A stretch of DNA of 17,237 nt, taken from NCBI GenBank assembly GCA_913009745.1, contig CAJVWL010000001.1, positions 1-17,237 on the forward strand, written 5' to 3'. The notes below the pieces were generated by a model, which made no database searches, was not told where the DNA came from, and worked only from the letters and a program-made list of their open reading frames with translations. Every line of letters begins with the position of its first letter. Positions within the stretch are counted from its first letter, which is position 1. Below, one piece after another: positions 1 through 6,086 of the stretch. A program made the translations under genes and the position numbers. This DNA is from an uncultured bacterium (GTDB lineage Bacteria; Patescibacteriota; Minisyncoccia; UBA6257; Colwellbacteraceae).

Positions 1-393
1 AGAAAGTGGCACAAGGGACGCTCAAGAAAAAGACTCGTTGAAACGCGCGGTACCTTTGTTGATTTTGGGAGTCATGGTCTTCAAGCGCTAGAACCGGCGT
101 GGCTAAATTCAAGACAGATAGAGGCAGGAAGGAGAGCGGTAACACGTTCATTAAAACGTGAAGGAAGTGTTTGGATTCGTGTCTTCCCCGATAAGCCAAT
201 AACAAAAAAGGCCGCAGAGCTTGGTATGGGAAAAGGGAAGGGTGCGGTTGATCATTATGTTTTTCCTGTACGTCCGGGCAGAATAATATTTGAGGTTGGT
301 GGAGTTGTTCAAGAAAGAGCAATTCTTGCGCTTAAGTCAGCCGGGCATAAAATGCCATTTAAAACAAGAATAGTTTCAAAGCAGCAAATATGA
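1..393 (+). CDS. rplP: 50S ribosomal protein uL16 (L16), 5' partial
   Basis: This is a large-subunit ribosomal protein that sits near the A-site and the 5S rRNA region. The frame is open from base 1 and encodes 130 residues up to TGA at 391-393. The first visible residues (RKWHKGRSR) align with RKMHKGRNR of E. coli L16, so only about nine N-terminal residues lie outside the window. Family hallmarks are visible: ARRA-like helix residues ([11 protein letters not shown]), the [13 protein letters not shown] block, the MGKGKG loop and a C-terminal KTRIVSK end. Its stop overlaps the rpmC start as ATGA, which suggests translational coupling. It is the first gene of the spc/S10-type ribosomal run seen here. 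Nothing unusual is seen apart from the truncation by the window edge. Confidence 0.97.
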   Translation, partial: RKWHKGRSRKRLVETRGTFVDFGSHGLQALEPAWLNSRQIEAGRRAVTRSLKREGSVWIRVFPDKPITKKAAELGMGKGKGAVDHYVFPVRPGRIIFEVGGVVQERAILALKSAGHKMPFKTRIVSKQQI

Positions 394-596
394 AAAAAAA
401 TGAACTAAAAAATTTGAAGCGTAAATCTATTGATGACCTGCAAAAAGAGCTTTTTAATGAAAGGGAACGGTTGCGTGTTCTACTATTTGACTTAGCAAGC
501 GGAAAAGTTAAGAATAGCGCAGCGGTTATGACAAAACGAAGAGACATCGCGCGTATTTTTACTATTATTAAAGAAAAGGAGGCCAATAAATCCTAA
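390..596 (+). CDS. rpmC: 50S ribosomal protein uL29 (L29)
   Basis: This is a small, highly charged 68-residue protein of the exit-tunnel rim of the 50S subunit, where it contributes to the docking area for nascent-chain factors. The sequence shows the typical two-helix L29 pattern: an N-terminal [36 protein letters not shown] stretch, then a second helix with [18 protein letters not shown], matching the family's conserved (K/R)RxIARIxT motif. The length is normal. The ATG at 390 overlaps the rplP stop (ATGA) and has no clear Shine-Dalgarno sequence, so it probably depends on coupled translation. A strong AAAAGGAGG lies inside its 3' end at 574-582 (see the separate entry). Confidence 0.95.
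   Translation: MKKNELKNLKRKSIDDLQKELFNERERLRVLLFDLASGKVKNSAAVMTKRRDIARIFTIIKEKEANKS
574..594 (+). promoter_or_regulatory. Displaced Shine-Dalgarno-like site upstream of rpsQ, possible small hairpin
   Basis: AAAAGGAGG at 574-582 is a near-perfect anti-16S match, but it lies 22 nt before the rpsQ ATG at 605, well beyond the usual 5-10 nt. The rpsQ frame has an in-frame TAA at 587-589 and no ATG/GTG/TTG between it and 605, so a nearer start is not available. AGGA at 577-580 can pair with TCCT at 591-594, which might mask the site or shorten the effective spacing. The sequence match is direct; the regulatory role is a guess. Confidence 0.3.
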
Positions 597-604
597 TAAA
601 AAAT

Positions 605-856
605 ATGACAAATAAGGAAAACAAAAACAAAAGGAGACTGGAAGGCATAGTTATCTCTGACAAGATGGACAAAACGGTTGTTGTTGAGGTTTCAAGGCAA
701 AAGAAGCATAAAAAGTATTTGAAATATCACAAGGTAAGTCGTCGTTTTAAGGCGCACGATGAAAACAATGATTGTCGCATTGGAGACAATGTAGTAATTG
801 AAGAAGTAAGACCCCTATCTAAAGATAAACGATGGTGTGTTGTTAATAAAATATGA
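605..856 (+). CDS. rpsQ: 30S ribosomal protein uS17 (S17)
   Basis: This is a primary 16S rRNA-binding protein of the small-subunit body with an OB fold. The 83-residue product carries the S17 signature: [18 protein letters not shown] near the N terminus, then [19 protein letters not shown], the [18 protein letters not shown] segment and a short C-terminal VVNKI. The length matches bacterial S17. The ATG at 605 is the only plausible start. The gene ends with TGA at 854-856, overlapping the rplN ATG by four bases, so the two are probably translationally coupled. Position between rpmC and rplN is canonical for the spc operon. Confidence 0.96.
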   Translation: MTNKENKNKRRLEGIVISDKMDKTVVVEVSRQKKHKKYLKYHKVSRRFKAHDENNDCRIGDNVVIEEVRPLSKDKRWCVVNKI

Positions 857-1221
857 TTCAAGAAGGAACGATATTAAAAATTGCAGATAATTCCGGCGCT
901 AAAATCGTAAGATGTTTTAGGGTATTAGGGGGAACCAGAAAACATTATGCAAGAATTGGAGAAATTGTGGTTGCATCAGTTCAGGTAGCAGAGCCAAGAA
1001 AGCAGATTAAGAAAAAAGAGATAGTAAAAGCTCTTATTGTGAGAACGAGGGCGCAGATGCGTCGCCCAGACGGGAGCTATATTAGGTTTGATGATAACGC
1101 GGCTATTATTCTGGATGCAAAAAAAGAGCCGAAGGGAACTAGAATTTTCGGACCTATTCCCAGAGAACTAAAGGATATGGGATACGGTAAAGTCGTATCA
1201 TTGGCGCAAGAAATAGTATAG
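853..1221 (+). CDS. rplN: 50S ribosomal protein uL14 (L14)
   Basis: This large-subunit protein lies at the subunit interface and forms bridges to 16S rRNA; in other bacteria it is also the docking site of the silencing factor RsfS. The 122-residue length is exactly typical. The sequence begins [17 protein letters not shown] and continues through [24 protein letters not shown], the [30 protein letters not shown] block and the ending [13 protein letters not shown]...[10 protein letters not shown]. All are diagnostic of the family. The start overlaps the rpsQ stop by four bases. It is one of the best-conserved proteins in this window. Confidence 0.98.
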   Translation: MIQEGTILKIADNSGAKIVRCFRVLGGTRKHYARIGEIVVASVQVAEPRKQIKKKEIVKALIVRTRAQMRRPDGSYIRFDDNAAIILDAKKEPKGTRIFGPIPRELKDMGYGKVVSLAQEIV

Positions 1222-1230
1222 TAAACAACC

Positions 1231-1545
1231 ATGATAAAGATGAAGGTGAAAAAAGGAGATAAGGTATTAATTATAAAAGGCAAAGATAGGGGAAAGTCCA
1301 ATAAAGTTATTAAGGTGTTTCCCAAAAGGCATAGAGTAATAGTTGATTCCTTAAATATGCGGAAGAAAACAATTAGGCCCAAAAAAGAAGGTGAAAGCGG
1401 TCAGGTTGTTTCTGTCGCGTGGCCTATAGGGATGGAAAATGTTATGGTTATCTGCCATTCCTGCGAAAAACCGACAAGGATCGGCTCACGAATAGATGGT
1501 AATAAAAAAGTAAGATATTGTAAAAAATGCAAGACGGTAATTTAG
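1231..1545 (+). CDS. rplX: 50S ribosomal protein uL24 (L24)
   Basis: This is an assembly-initiator protein of the 50S subunit near the tunnel exit. The 104-residue product has an N-terminal KOW domain (MKVKKGDKVLIIKGKDRGK, about residues 4-40, followed by VIKVFPKRHRVIVDSLN). The C-terminal part has a zinc-ribbon-like pair CxxC at residues 76/79 and 97/100, common in bacterial L24. The start could be ATG 1231 or ATG 1240 (MKVKKG); the latter matches the usual family N terminus slightly better, and neither has an obvious Shine-Dalgarno sequence. Its last 19 bases overlap rplE in another frame. Confidence 0.95.
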   Translation: MIKMKVKKGDKVLIIKGKDRGKSNKVIKVFPKRHRVIVDSLNMRKKTIRPKKEGESGQVVSVAWPIGMENVMVICHSCEKPTRIGSRIDGNKKVRYCKKCKTVI

Positions 1546-2015
1546 AAAAAATAATAGTCGCAACCGGACTTGGTCGATTAAGACAAAGGCCGGCGTTTAG
1601 CGAAAAAATTCTTCCAGAAATAATGAATGAACTATCACTTATTACCGGACAAAAACCCGTAGTTTGCAAGGCGCATAAATCAATTGCGAGCTTTAAATTG
1701 AGGGAGGGGGACATAGTAGGGGCAAAGGTAACTTTGCGCGGAAAAAGAATGAAAGATTTTCTTGATAGATTTATAAACGTTGTTTTGCCAAGGGTTAGGG
1801 ATTTTCGCGGCATCAGCCCGAAAAACATAGATGCTCAAGGTAATTTGACAGTAGGAATTAAGGAGCATACTGTTTTCCCAGAGATAAATCAGGATGAGGT
1901 TAAAGTGGACTTTGGCCTTGAGATTACATTGGTTTCTAATATAAAAAACCTTGATAAAAGTTATGAGTTTTACAAAAAATTAGGAATACCACTAAAAGAA
2001 AAAAAGGATAAGTAA
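1527..2015 (+). CDS. rplE: 50S ribosomal protein uL5 (L5), N-terminally short
   Basis: This is a 5S rRNA-binding protein of the central protuberance that contacts P-site tRNA. The 162-residue product carries LEKIIVATGLG, ITGQKPVVCKAHKSIASFKLREG, VTLRGKRMKDFLDRFINVVLPRVRDFRG and GVKEHTVFPEI-like blocks, so the identity is secure. Compared with E. coli L5 (about 179 residues) roughly 25 N-terminal residues are absent: the protein starts just before the PRVEKI-equivalent strand. This is not an annotation error, because TAA at 1521-1523 closes the frame two codons upstream of ATG 1527. The start lies inside rplX (19-nt overlap), has no Shine-Dalgarno sequence and probably relies on termination-reinitiation. 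Confidence 0.96.
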   Translation: MQDGNLEKIIVATGLGRLRQRPAFSEKILPEIMNELSLITGQKPVVCKAHKSIASFKLREGDIVGAKVTLRGKRMKDFLDRFINVVLPRVRDFRGISPKNIDAQGNLTVGIKEHTVFPEINQDEVKVDFGLEITLVSNIKNLDKSYEFYKKLGIPLKEKKDK

Positions 2016-2016
2016 A

Positions 2017-2202
2017 ATGGCAAAAAAATCAGTTATAGCAAGGTCAAAAAAGGAGCCAAAGTATAAATCCCGCATTGTGAGGAGATGCTTTCGCTGTGGC
2101 CGCGCAAGAGGGTATATGAGAGAGTTTAACGTATGTCGCATATGCTTTAGGGAGTTGGCAAGCGATGGTCGTATTCCCGGTATTAAAAAATCATCATGGT
2201 AG
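2017..2202 (+). CDS. rpsN: 30S ribosomal protein uS14, zinc-binding short form
   Basis: This is a head protein of the 30S subunit. The 61-residue product is the short, zinc-containing (type Z) version. It has CxxC at residues 24/27 and CxxC at 40/43, with the family signature RCFRCGRARGYMREFNVCRICFRELA and the C-terminal GRIPGIKKSSW, nearly identical in layout to zinc-type S14 of Thermus or Gram-positive bacteria. The ATG at 2017 lies one base after the rplE stop, and a GGAT/AAGGAT stretch in the end of rplE can serve as ribosome-binding site. It is followed by rpsH with a 4-bp gap, the classical order. Confidence 0.98.
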   Translation: MAKKSVIARSKKEPKYKSRIVRRCFRCGRARGYMREFNVCRICFRELASDGRIPGIKKSSW

Positions 2203-2206
2203 AAAT

Positions 2207-2590
2207 ATGTATTGGGATATTTTAATTAGAATTAAAAATGCACTTGAACGTAAATACGAACGCGTAAAGGTTCCGTATTCACATTTTACTTTCAAGATAC
2301 TAGAATCCTTGGTAAGGGCAGGCTATTTAGAATCTGTGGCAAGAAAAGGAAGAGGGCTCAAGAGAATAATTGATGTGAAGTTGAAATATGATGATTCGGG
2401 CTCATCTGCCATATCCGGGTTGAAATTTATAAGTCGTCCATCAAGGCGAATATATATTGGATACCGAGATATTCAAAGTTCACATCAGGGATACGGACAC
2501 TACATTCTCTCTACTCCCGAGGGTATCTTCTTGGATAAAGAGGCTAGACGCAAAAAATTGGGCGGTCAAGTACTATTTGAAATTTGGTAA
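2207..2590 (+). CDS. rpsH: 30S ribosomal protein uS8 (S8)
   Basis: This protein binds the central domain of 16S rRNA and in E. coli is also the translational repressor of the spc operon. The 127-residue product matches S8 from MYWDILIRIKNAL (family pattern DPIADMLTRIRNA) through VPYSHFTFKILESLVRAGYLESV, SRPSRRIYIGYRDI and the diagnostic C-terminal GHYILSTPEGIFLDKEARRKKLGGQVLFEIW. I chose ATG 2207 over the in-frame ATG at 2165, because the latter would add 14 unconserved residues overlapping rpsN. The start begins a few residues later than E. coli S8. Whether autoregulation exists here cannot be judged; no obvious rRNA-helix mimic was recognised. Confidence 0.95.
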   Translation: MYWDILIRIKNALERKYERVKVPYSHFTFKILESLVRAGYLESVARKGRGLKRIIDVKLKYDDSGSSAISGLKFISRPSRRIYIGYRDIQSSHQGYGHYILSTPEGIFLDKEARRKKLGGQVLFEIW

Positions 2591-2591
2591 T

Positions 2592-3137
2592 ATGAGTAAA
2601 ATCGGAAAAACACCAATAACTTTATTAGATGGAGTAACCATTGACATCAAAGAAGATGGCGTGGTTGTTAAGGGTAAGAATGCTACGCTTACAGTACCAT
2701 TGCTTAAAAATATTGAAGTTACGCTAGATGGAGATAAGGTTGTATTCACTCCAAAAGGAAAAGGGAAACAAGTCGCAAGCAATTGGGGAACAATGCGCTC
2801 TCTTGTTAATAATGCGATTCTTGGAGCTTCTCGAGATTTTATTAAAAAACTTATAGTTGAGGGTGTTGGATACAAGGCAAATGTTGAAGGGGATAATTTA
2901 ATATTAAAGCTTGGATATTCTCATCCGATTAAAATGCAAATTCCTGAAGGTATTAAAATTCAAGCAGAAAAAAACAGAATTACCGTCGCAGGCCCCAATA
3001 AGGAGAAGGTGGGCAAGATAGCGGCAGAAATACGAGAATTCAAAAAGCCGGAACCATACAAGGGAAAAGGCATTAGATATGAAGATGAAATTATTCGCAG
3101 AAAATCCGGTAAAAGGGCTATTGGAGCAACGGCATAA
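2592..3137 (+). CDS. rplF: 50S ribosomal protein uL6 (L6)
   Basis: This large-subunit protein lies near the sarcin-ricin loop and the GTPase-associated centre. The 181-residue product consists of the two tandem L6 repeats. It starts MSKIGKTPITLLDGV and contains VKGKNATLTVPL, the second-repeat region LIVEGVGYKANVEGDNLILKLGYSHP and the signature KPEPYKGKGIRYEDEIIRRKSGK near the C terminus. Length and ends are normal. ATG 2592 was chosen because it matches the family start; the frame is open further upstream to 2457, but that part overlaps rpsH and is not conserved. It begins one base after the rpsH stop. Confidence 0.97.
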   Translation: MSKIGKTPITLLDGVTIDIKEDGVVVKGKNATLTVPLLKNIEVTLDGDKVVFTPKGKGKQVASNWGTMRSLVNNAILGASRDFIKKLIVEGVGYKANVEGDNLILKLGYSHPIKMQIPEGIKIQAEKNRITVAGPNKEKVGKIAAEIREFKKPEPYKGKGIRYEDEIIRRKSGKRAIGATA

Positions 3138-3139
3138 TT

Positions 3140-3496
3140 ATGAATAACAGCACTATACAAAAACGTAAAAGAAGGATACAACGCAGTCGCGCTAAGGTTT
3201 TTGGGACTAAGGAACGTCCCAGATTTGCTATCTTTAGAAGCAATAGATATCTATACTTACAGTTAATAGATGATTCTGTTGGCAATACGATTGTTTCGGT
3301 GTCATCAAAGGAATTAGATGCGCAGAAATTAAAAAAAACGAAAAGTGAATTAGCATTTCTATCTGGTGAGCTTTTGGCAAAAAAAGCAAAGGAGAAAAAT
3401 ATTTCCACAGTTTTATTTGATAGGAGATTTTATAAATATCACGGTCGAGTGAAAGCGGCGGCCGAAGGAGCTCGTTCAGGCGGGTTAAAAATATAA
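3140..3496 (+). CDS. rplR: 50S ribosomal protein uL18 (L18)
   Basis: This is a 5S rRNA-binding protein of the central protuberance that works next to uL5. The 118-residue product shows an Arg/Lys-rich N terminus (QKRKRRIQRSRAKVFGTKERPRFAIFRSNRYLYLQLIDD), the middle TIVSVSSKELD strand, the GELLAKKAKEKNISTVLFDRRFYKYHGRVKAAAEGARSGGL segment with the family's FDR-x-YHGRV-xxxAexaR-xxGl signature, and a C-terminal KI. The length is typical. It starts two bases after the rplF stop, with no evident Shine-Dalgarno sequence. Confidence 0.97.
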   Translation: MNNSTIQKRKRRIQRSRAKVFGTKERPRFAIFRSNRYLYLQLIDDSVGNTIVSVSSKELDAQKLKKTKSELAFLSGELLAKKAKEKNISTVLFDRRFYKYHGRVKAAAEGARSGGLKI

Positions 3497-3512
3497 AAGA
3501 AATATATAGGTT

Positions 3513-3992
3513 ATGGACAAGACAAATAAAAGAATGAATAGGCCGTTTCGTTCCCCTAAGAAAGATGAGTTTAGCGAACAGGTCCTTGATATAAGGAGGG
3601 TAACTCGTGTAACCGCGGGAGGTAAGAGGTTTAGGTTCCGAGCAACGGTTGTTGTCGGCAACAACAAAGGCAAGGTTGGTATTGGAATTGGCAAGGGACC
3701 TGATGTGCAGTCTGCTATATCTAAAGCAAAGGCGCGCGCAAAAAACAATGTTATTGAGATTAAGCTTAAGAACGGCACTATACCTCACGAGGTTGAGGCA
3801 AAGTTTAGCGCGGCAAATGTCCTTATAAAGCCTGCCGCTCCAGGGCACGGCTTGATGGCAGGCGGTTCTCTTCGCGTTGTTCTTAGCTCCGTAGGCGTCC
3901 GAGATGCTACGGCAAAATGCATTGGGAGAACAAAAAACAAATTAACGAATGCGTTGGCGACAATTGAGGCATTAAAAAAAATTAAGACATAG
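3513..3992 (+). CDS. rpsE: 30S ribosomal protein uS5 (S5)
   Basis: This protein of the 30S mRNA entry channel affects decoding fidelity and helicase activity. The 159-residue product has the N-terminal double-stranded-RNA-binding-like domain (about residues 22-85: VLDIRRVTRVTAGGKRFRF, then VVVGNNKGKVGIGIGKGPDVQSAISKAKARAKNN). The C-terminal domain carries PAAPGHGLMAGGSLRVVLSSVGVRDATAKCIGRTKN. All are hallmark S5 motifs. The usual next gene, rpmD (uL30), is absent: the stop is followed after two bases by rplO. The 16-bp gap before its ATG is the longest within the ribosomal run. Confidence 0.97.
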   Translation: MDKTNKRMNRPFRSPKKDEFSEQVLDIRRVTRVTAGGKRFRFRATVVVGNNKGKVGIGIGKGPDVQSAISKAKARAKNNVIEIKLKNGTIPHEVEAKFSAANVLIKPAAPGHGLMAGGSLRVVLSSVGVRDATAKCIGRTKNKLTNALATIEALKKIKT

Positions 3993-3994
3993 AT

Positions 3995-4234
3995 ATGCAA
4001 CTTCACGAAATACAAGCCGTACATACGAACAAGCCGCGCAAAAGAATAGGACGTGGCGGTAAACGCGGGACGTATTCAGGAAAGGGAATAAAGGGCCAGA
4101 AATCAAGAGCCGGAAAAAAAATCAGACCTGCAATCAGGGATTTAATTCAAAGAACCCCTAAGCTTCGCGGGATACGCAATAAGGGTGCTCAATATAGGAA
4201 ACTGAAAAAGAAAGGAGATAAAAGACATGCTTAG
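3995..4234 (+). CDS. rplO: 50S ribosomal protein uL15 (L15), C-terminal domain missing
   Basis: uL15 normally (about 145 residues) has a basic extended N-terminal part that threads into 23S rRNA and a globular C-terminal domain. Here the product is only 79 residues. MQLHEIQAVHTNKPRKRIGRGGKRGTYSGKGIKGQKSRAG corresponds to the conserved N-terminal tail with GRG...GKG.KGQ.SR.G, and RTPKLRGIRNKG matches the R.PK.RG linker. It then ends in a basic tail at TAG 4232-4234. The globular domain is not encoded afterwards, because secY begins at 4227, overlapping by eight bases. No frameshifted remnant fits in the space. Either this lineage has a genuinely reduced uL15 or the domain has been lost recently; the intact basic tail and normal context favour a functional short protein. 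Confidence 0.9.
   Translation: MQLHEIQAVHTNKPRKRIGRGGKRGTYSGKGIKGQKSRAGKKIRPAIRDLIQRTPKLRGIRNKGAQYRKLKKKGDKRHA
4211..4219 (+). promoter_or_regulatory. Shine-Dalgarno sequence of secY
   Basis: AAAGGAGAT, a strong match to the anti-Shine-Dalgarno end of 16S rRNA, lies about nine bases before the secY ATG at 4227. It sits inside the last codons of the short rplO. This supports the chosen secY start and shows that the rplO/secY junction is a working translation start rather than a damaged region. Many other genes in the window have no comparable site. Confidence 0.75.
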
Positions 4235-5498
4235 CTTTAAGAGAAGTTTAAAACTATTCAAGTTAAAAGATTTGCGTAAGCGGTTATTTATAGTCGCTAT
4301 TATTCTTGTATTTTTTAGACTACTTGCCAATATCCCAATTCCTGGAGTTAATCCGGCTGAATTGGCTAATTTTTTTGGAAACAATCAACTGCTTGGATTT
4401 CTTAATATTTTCTCCGGCGGGGCTTTATCAAGGCTGTCAGTCGCGATGCTTGGTCTTGGCCCATATATTACAGCAGTGATTATTATGCAGCTTCTTACAA
4501 TGATATTTCCTGGATTAAAATCGCTCTATTATGAAGAGGGTGAACAAGGAAAAGCTAAGTTTAATCGTATATCACGCTATATTACAGTTCCGCTTGCCGG
4601 ACTCCAAGGATACGGCTTTTTAAGACTCCTCGCGTCTCAAAACGTACTGCCTCACCTTACGCTAATTGATTCCCTTGTAAATGTTTCCGTTATAGTCGCG
4701 GGTTCAATGGTGCTCGTCTGGCTAGGCGAACTGATTACAGAGCAAAAGATGGGTAACGGTATCTCTCTATTGATTTTTGCGGGGATCGTGAGCGCGTTTC
4801 CTATGACTATAAGAAACGCGATTGTTTCATATAGCCCCAGCCAGCTGCCAACATACATCGCATTTGTATTTATCGCGCTAATAGTTGTTCTTGGAATCGT
4901 TTTAGTTAATGAAGGAGAGCGTAAAGTACCAGTCTCATATGCAAAAAGAGTTCGTGGGAATAAGTTATATGGCGGAGTATCTTCATACTTGCCTTTTCGC
5001 GTAGGCCAAGCGGGTGTTATTCCTATAATTTTTGCGATTTCACTTCTCCTGTTCCCACAATTTTTGGGCCAAATGGTCTCTGCTTTTTCTGCTAATCTGG
5101 GCGCTACCATCAACGACCTTACAAATAGATTTATGGGGAATCAGTTACTCTACGGAGGGGCATATTTTATGCTGGTTTTTCTGTTTACATATTTTTATAT
5201 CGCAATAACATTTGACCCCGAAGAGATATCAAAAAATCTTCAGAGAAGCGGAGGTTTTATACCCGGCATTAGACCAGGACAGCCAACCGCAAAGTTTATA
5301 AAAAGCATCGTGTCTCGCATCACGTTCTTTGGCGGTATTTTCTTGGGGCTTATTGCCGTCCTCCCGGTTATTATACAAGCGGCAATGCGGACGCAAGTGC
5401 TAACAATAGGGGGTACGTCAATCCTTATTGTTGTTGCGGTTGTACTAGAAACCGCAAAACAAATTGACGCGGAGCTTACGGTACGAGAATACGAATAA
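4227..5498 (+). CDS. secY: Protein translocase channel subunit SecY
   Basis: SecY forms the channel of the SecYEG translocon in the cytoplasmic membrane and moves unfolded preproteins outward or laterally into the membrane. The 423-residue product has ten predicted membrane segments (approximately 20-36, 68-93, 117-135, 147-170, 178-200, 208-228, 260-280, 308-330, 365-385 and 392-412). Conserved blocks include FFRLLANIPIPGV after TM1, the plug region NIFSGGALSRLSVAMLGLGPYITA, EQKMGNGISLLIFAGIV, the cytoplasmic loop NEGERKVPVSYAKRV, and FDPEEISKNLQRSGGFIPGIRPG. The length is near the bacterial norm. A strong Shine-Dalgarno site precedes ATG 4227. Location after rplO is canonical. Confidence 0.98.
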   Translation: MLSFKRSLKLFKLKDLRKRLFIVAIILVFFRLLANIPIPGVNPAELANFFGNNQLLGFLNIFSGGALSRLSVAMLGLGPYITAVIIMQLLTMIFPGLKSLYYEEGEQGKAKFNRISRYITVPLAGLQGYGFLRLLASQNVLPHLTLIDSLVNVSVIVAGSMVLVWLGELITEQKMGNGISLLIFAGIVSAFPMTIRNAIVSYSPSQLPTYIAFVFIALIVVLGIVLVNEGERKVPVSYAKRVRGNKLYGGVSSYLPFRVGQAGVIPIIFAISLLLFPQFLGQMVSAFSANLGATINDLTNRFMGNQLLYGGAYFMLVFLFTYFYIAITFDPEEISKNLQRSGGFIPGIRPGQPTAKFIKSIVSRITFFGGIFLGLIAVLPVIIQAAMRTQVLTIGGTSILIVVAVVLETAKQIDAELTVREYE

Positions 5499-5507
5499 TA
5501 AGATTAT

Positions 5508-6086
5508 ATGAATATAATTATTATTTCCGGTTCGCCAGGATCTGGTAAAAGTACACAAGCAAGACTTATTTCCAAGGAATTTGGATTTACGCATCTTGAT
5601 ACGGGTAAACAGATAGAGCAGTTTGTACACTACGGACCCGGAAAAGGAACTAAGGAAAATAAAATATTTGATTCAGGTGAACTTGAAGATTCAATTTGGA
5701 CGCTTGAGTTTCTTAGTAAGGAGATTAAGAAAGTAGCAAAAAGTAGCAAGGGTATTGTTTTGAGCGGTTCTCCGAGGGCAATAGTTGAAGCGTTTGGAGA
5801 CGATAAACACATTGGACTCTTGCAGTTATTTGATGAATTATACGGTAGGGATAATATAATCATTTTCTCGCTTAAAATTCCTCCAGAGGTCTCAATTTTA
5901 CGCAACAGTAAAAGGGGACGAACATTAGATAAACCGGACGTTATTAAAAAAAGGCTTGTAGAATATGAACTTAAAACTATACCAATGATAGAAAAAATGA
6001 AAGAAGCTAATTATCGAGTTATTGATATAGATGGAAGTGGCACACCCGAGGAAGTTTTCACGTCAATAAAATCATATCTAGCGTGA
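5508..6086 (+). CDS. adk: Adenylate kinase-like nucleoside monophosphate kinase, divergent
   Basis: By position (between secY and map) and fold this is the adenylate kinase, which equilibrates ATP + AMP with 2 ADP. The 192-residue product has the P-loop GSPGSGKS at residues 8-15, a DTG motif at 31-33, GIVLSGSPRA at 82-91 (family GFLLDGFPR), a short LID region RGRTLDKPDVIKKRL (136-150) and a C-terminal IDIDGSGTPEEV. Oddities: the Arg after the TG motif that contacts AMP in E. coli Adk (R36) is Glu37 here, the family Phe of GFPR is Ser, and the LID is short without zinc cysteines. It may therefore have altered monophosphate specificity. Family assignment is solid; substrate is inferred. It ends overlapping the map GTG. 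Confidence 0.82.
   Translation: MNIIIISGSPGSGKSTQARLISKEFGFTHLDTGKQIEQFVHYGPGKGTKENKIFDSGELEDSIWTLEFLSKEIKKVAKSSKGIVLSGSPRAIVEAFGDDKHIGLLQLFDELYGRDNIIIFSLKIPPEVSILRNSKRGRTLDKPDVIKKRLVEYELKTIPMIEKMKEANYRVIDIDGSGTPEEVFTSIKSYLA

Noticed and set aside
2165..2206. Upstream ATG (2165) as the start of rpsH
   Set aside because: It would add 14 residues with no S8 similarity inside the rpsN coding region; ATG 2207 gives the family N terminus.
2457..2591. Upstream extension of rplF to 2457
   Set aside because: The extra 45 residues overlap rpsH in another frame and do not resemble L6; ATG 2592 yields MSKIGKTPI.
3234..3848. 204-codon open frame on the minus strand across rplR and rpsE
   Set aside because: It lies wholly antisense to two unmistakable ribosomal protein genes, has no recognisable domain and is rich in Leu/Ser/Arg as expected for a shadow frame.
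3995..4400. rplO truncation explained by a frameshift
   Set aside because: No uL15 C-terminal domain appears in any frame after 4180, and secY starts immediately with its own Shine-Dalgarno sequence, so a simple frameshift cannot explain the short protein from this sequence.
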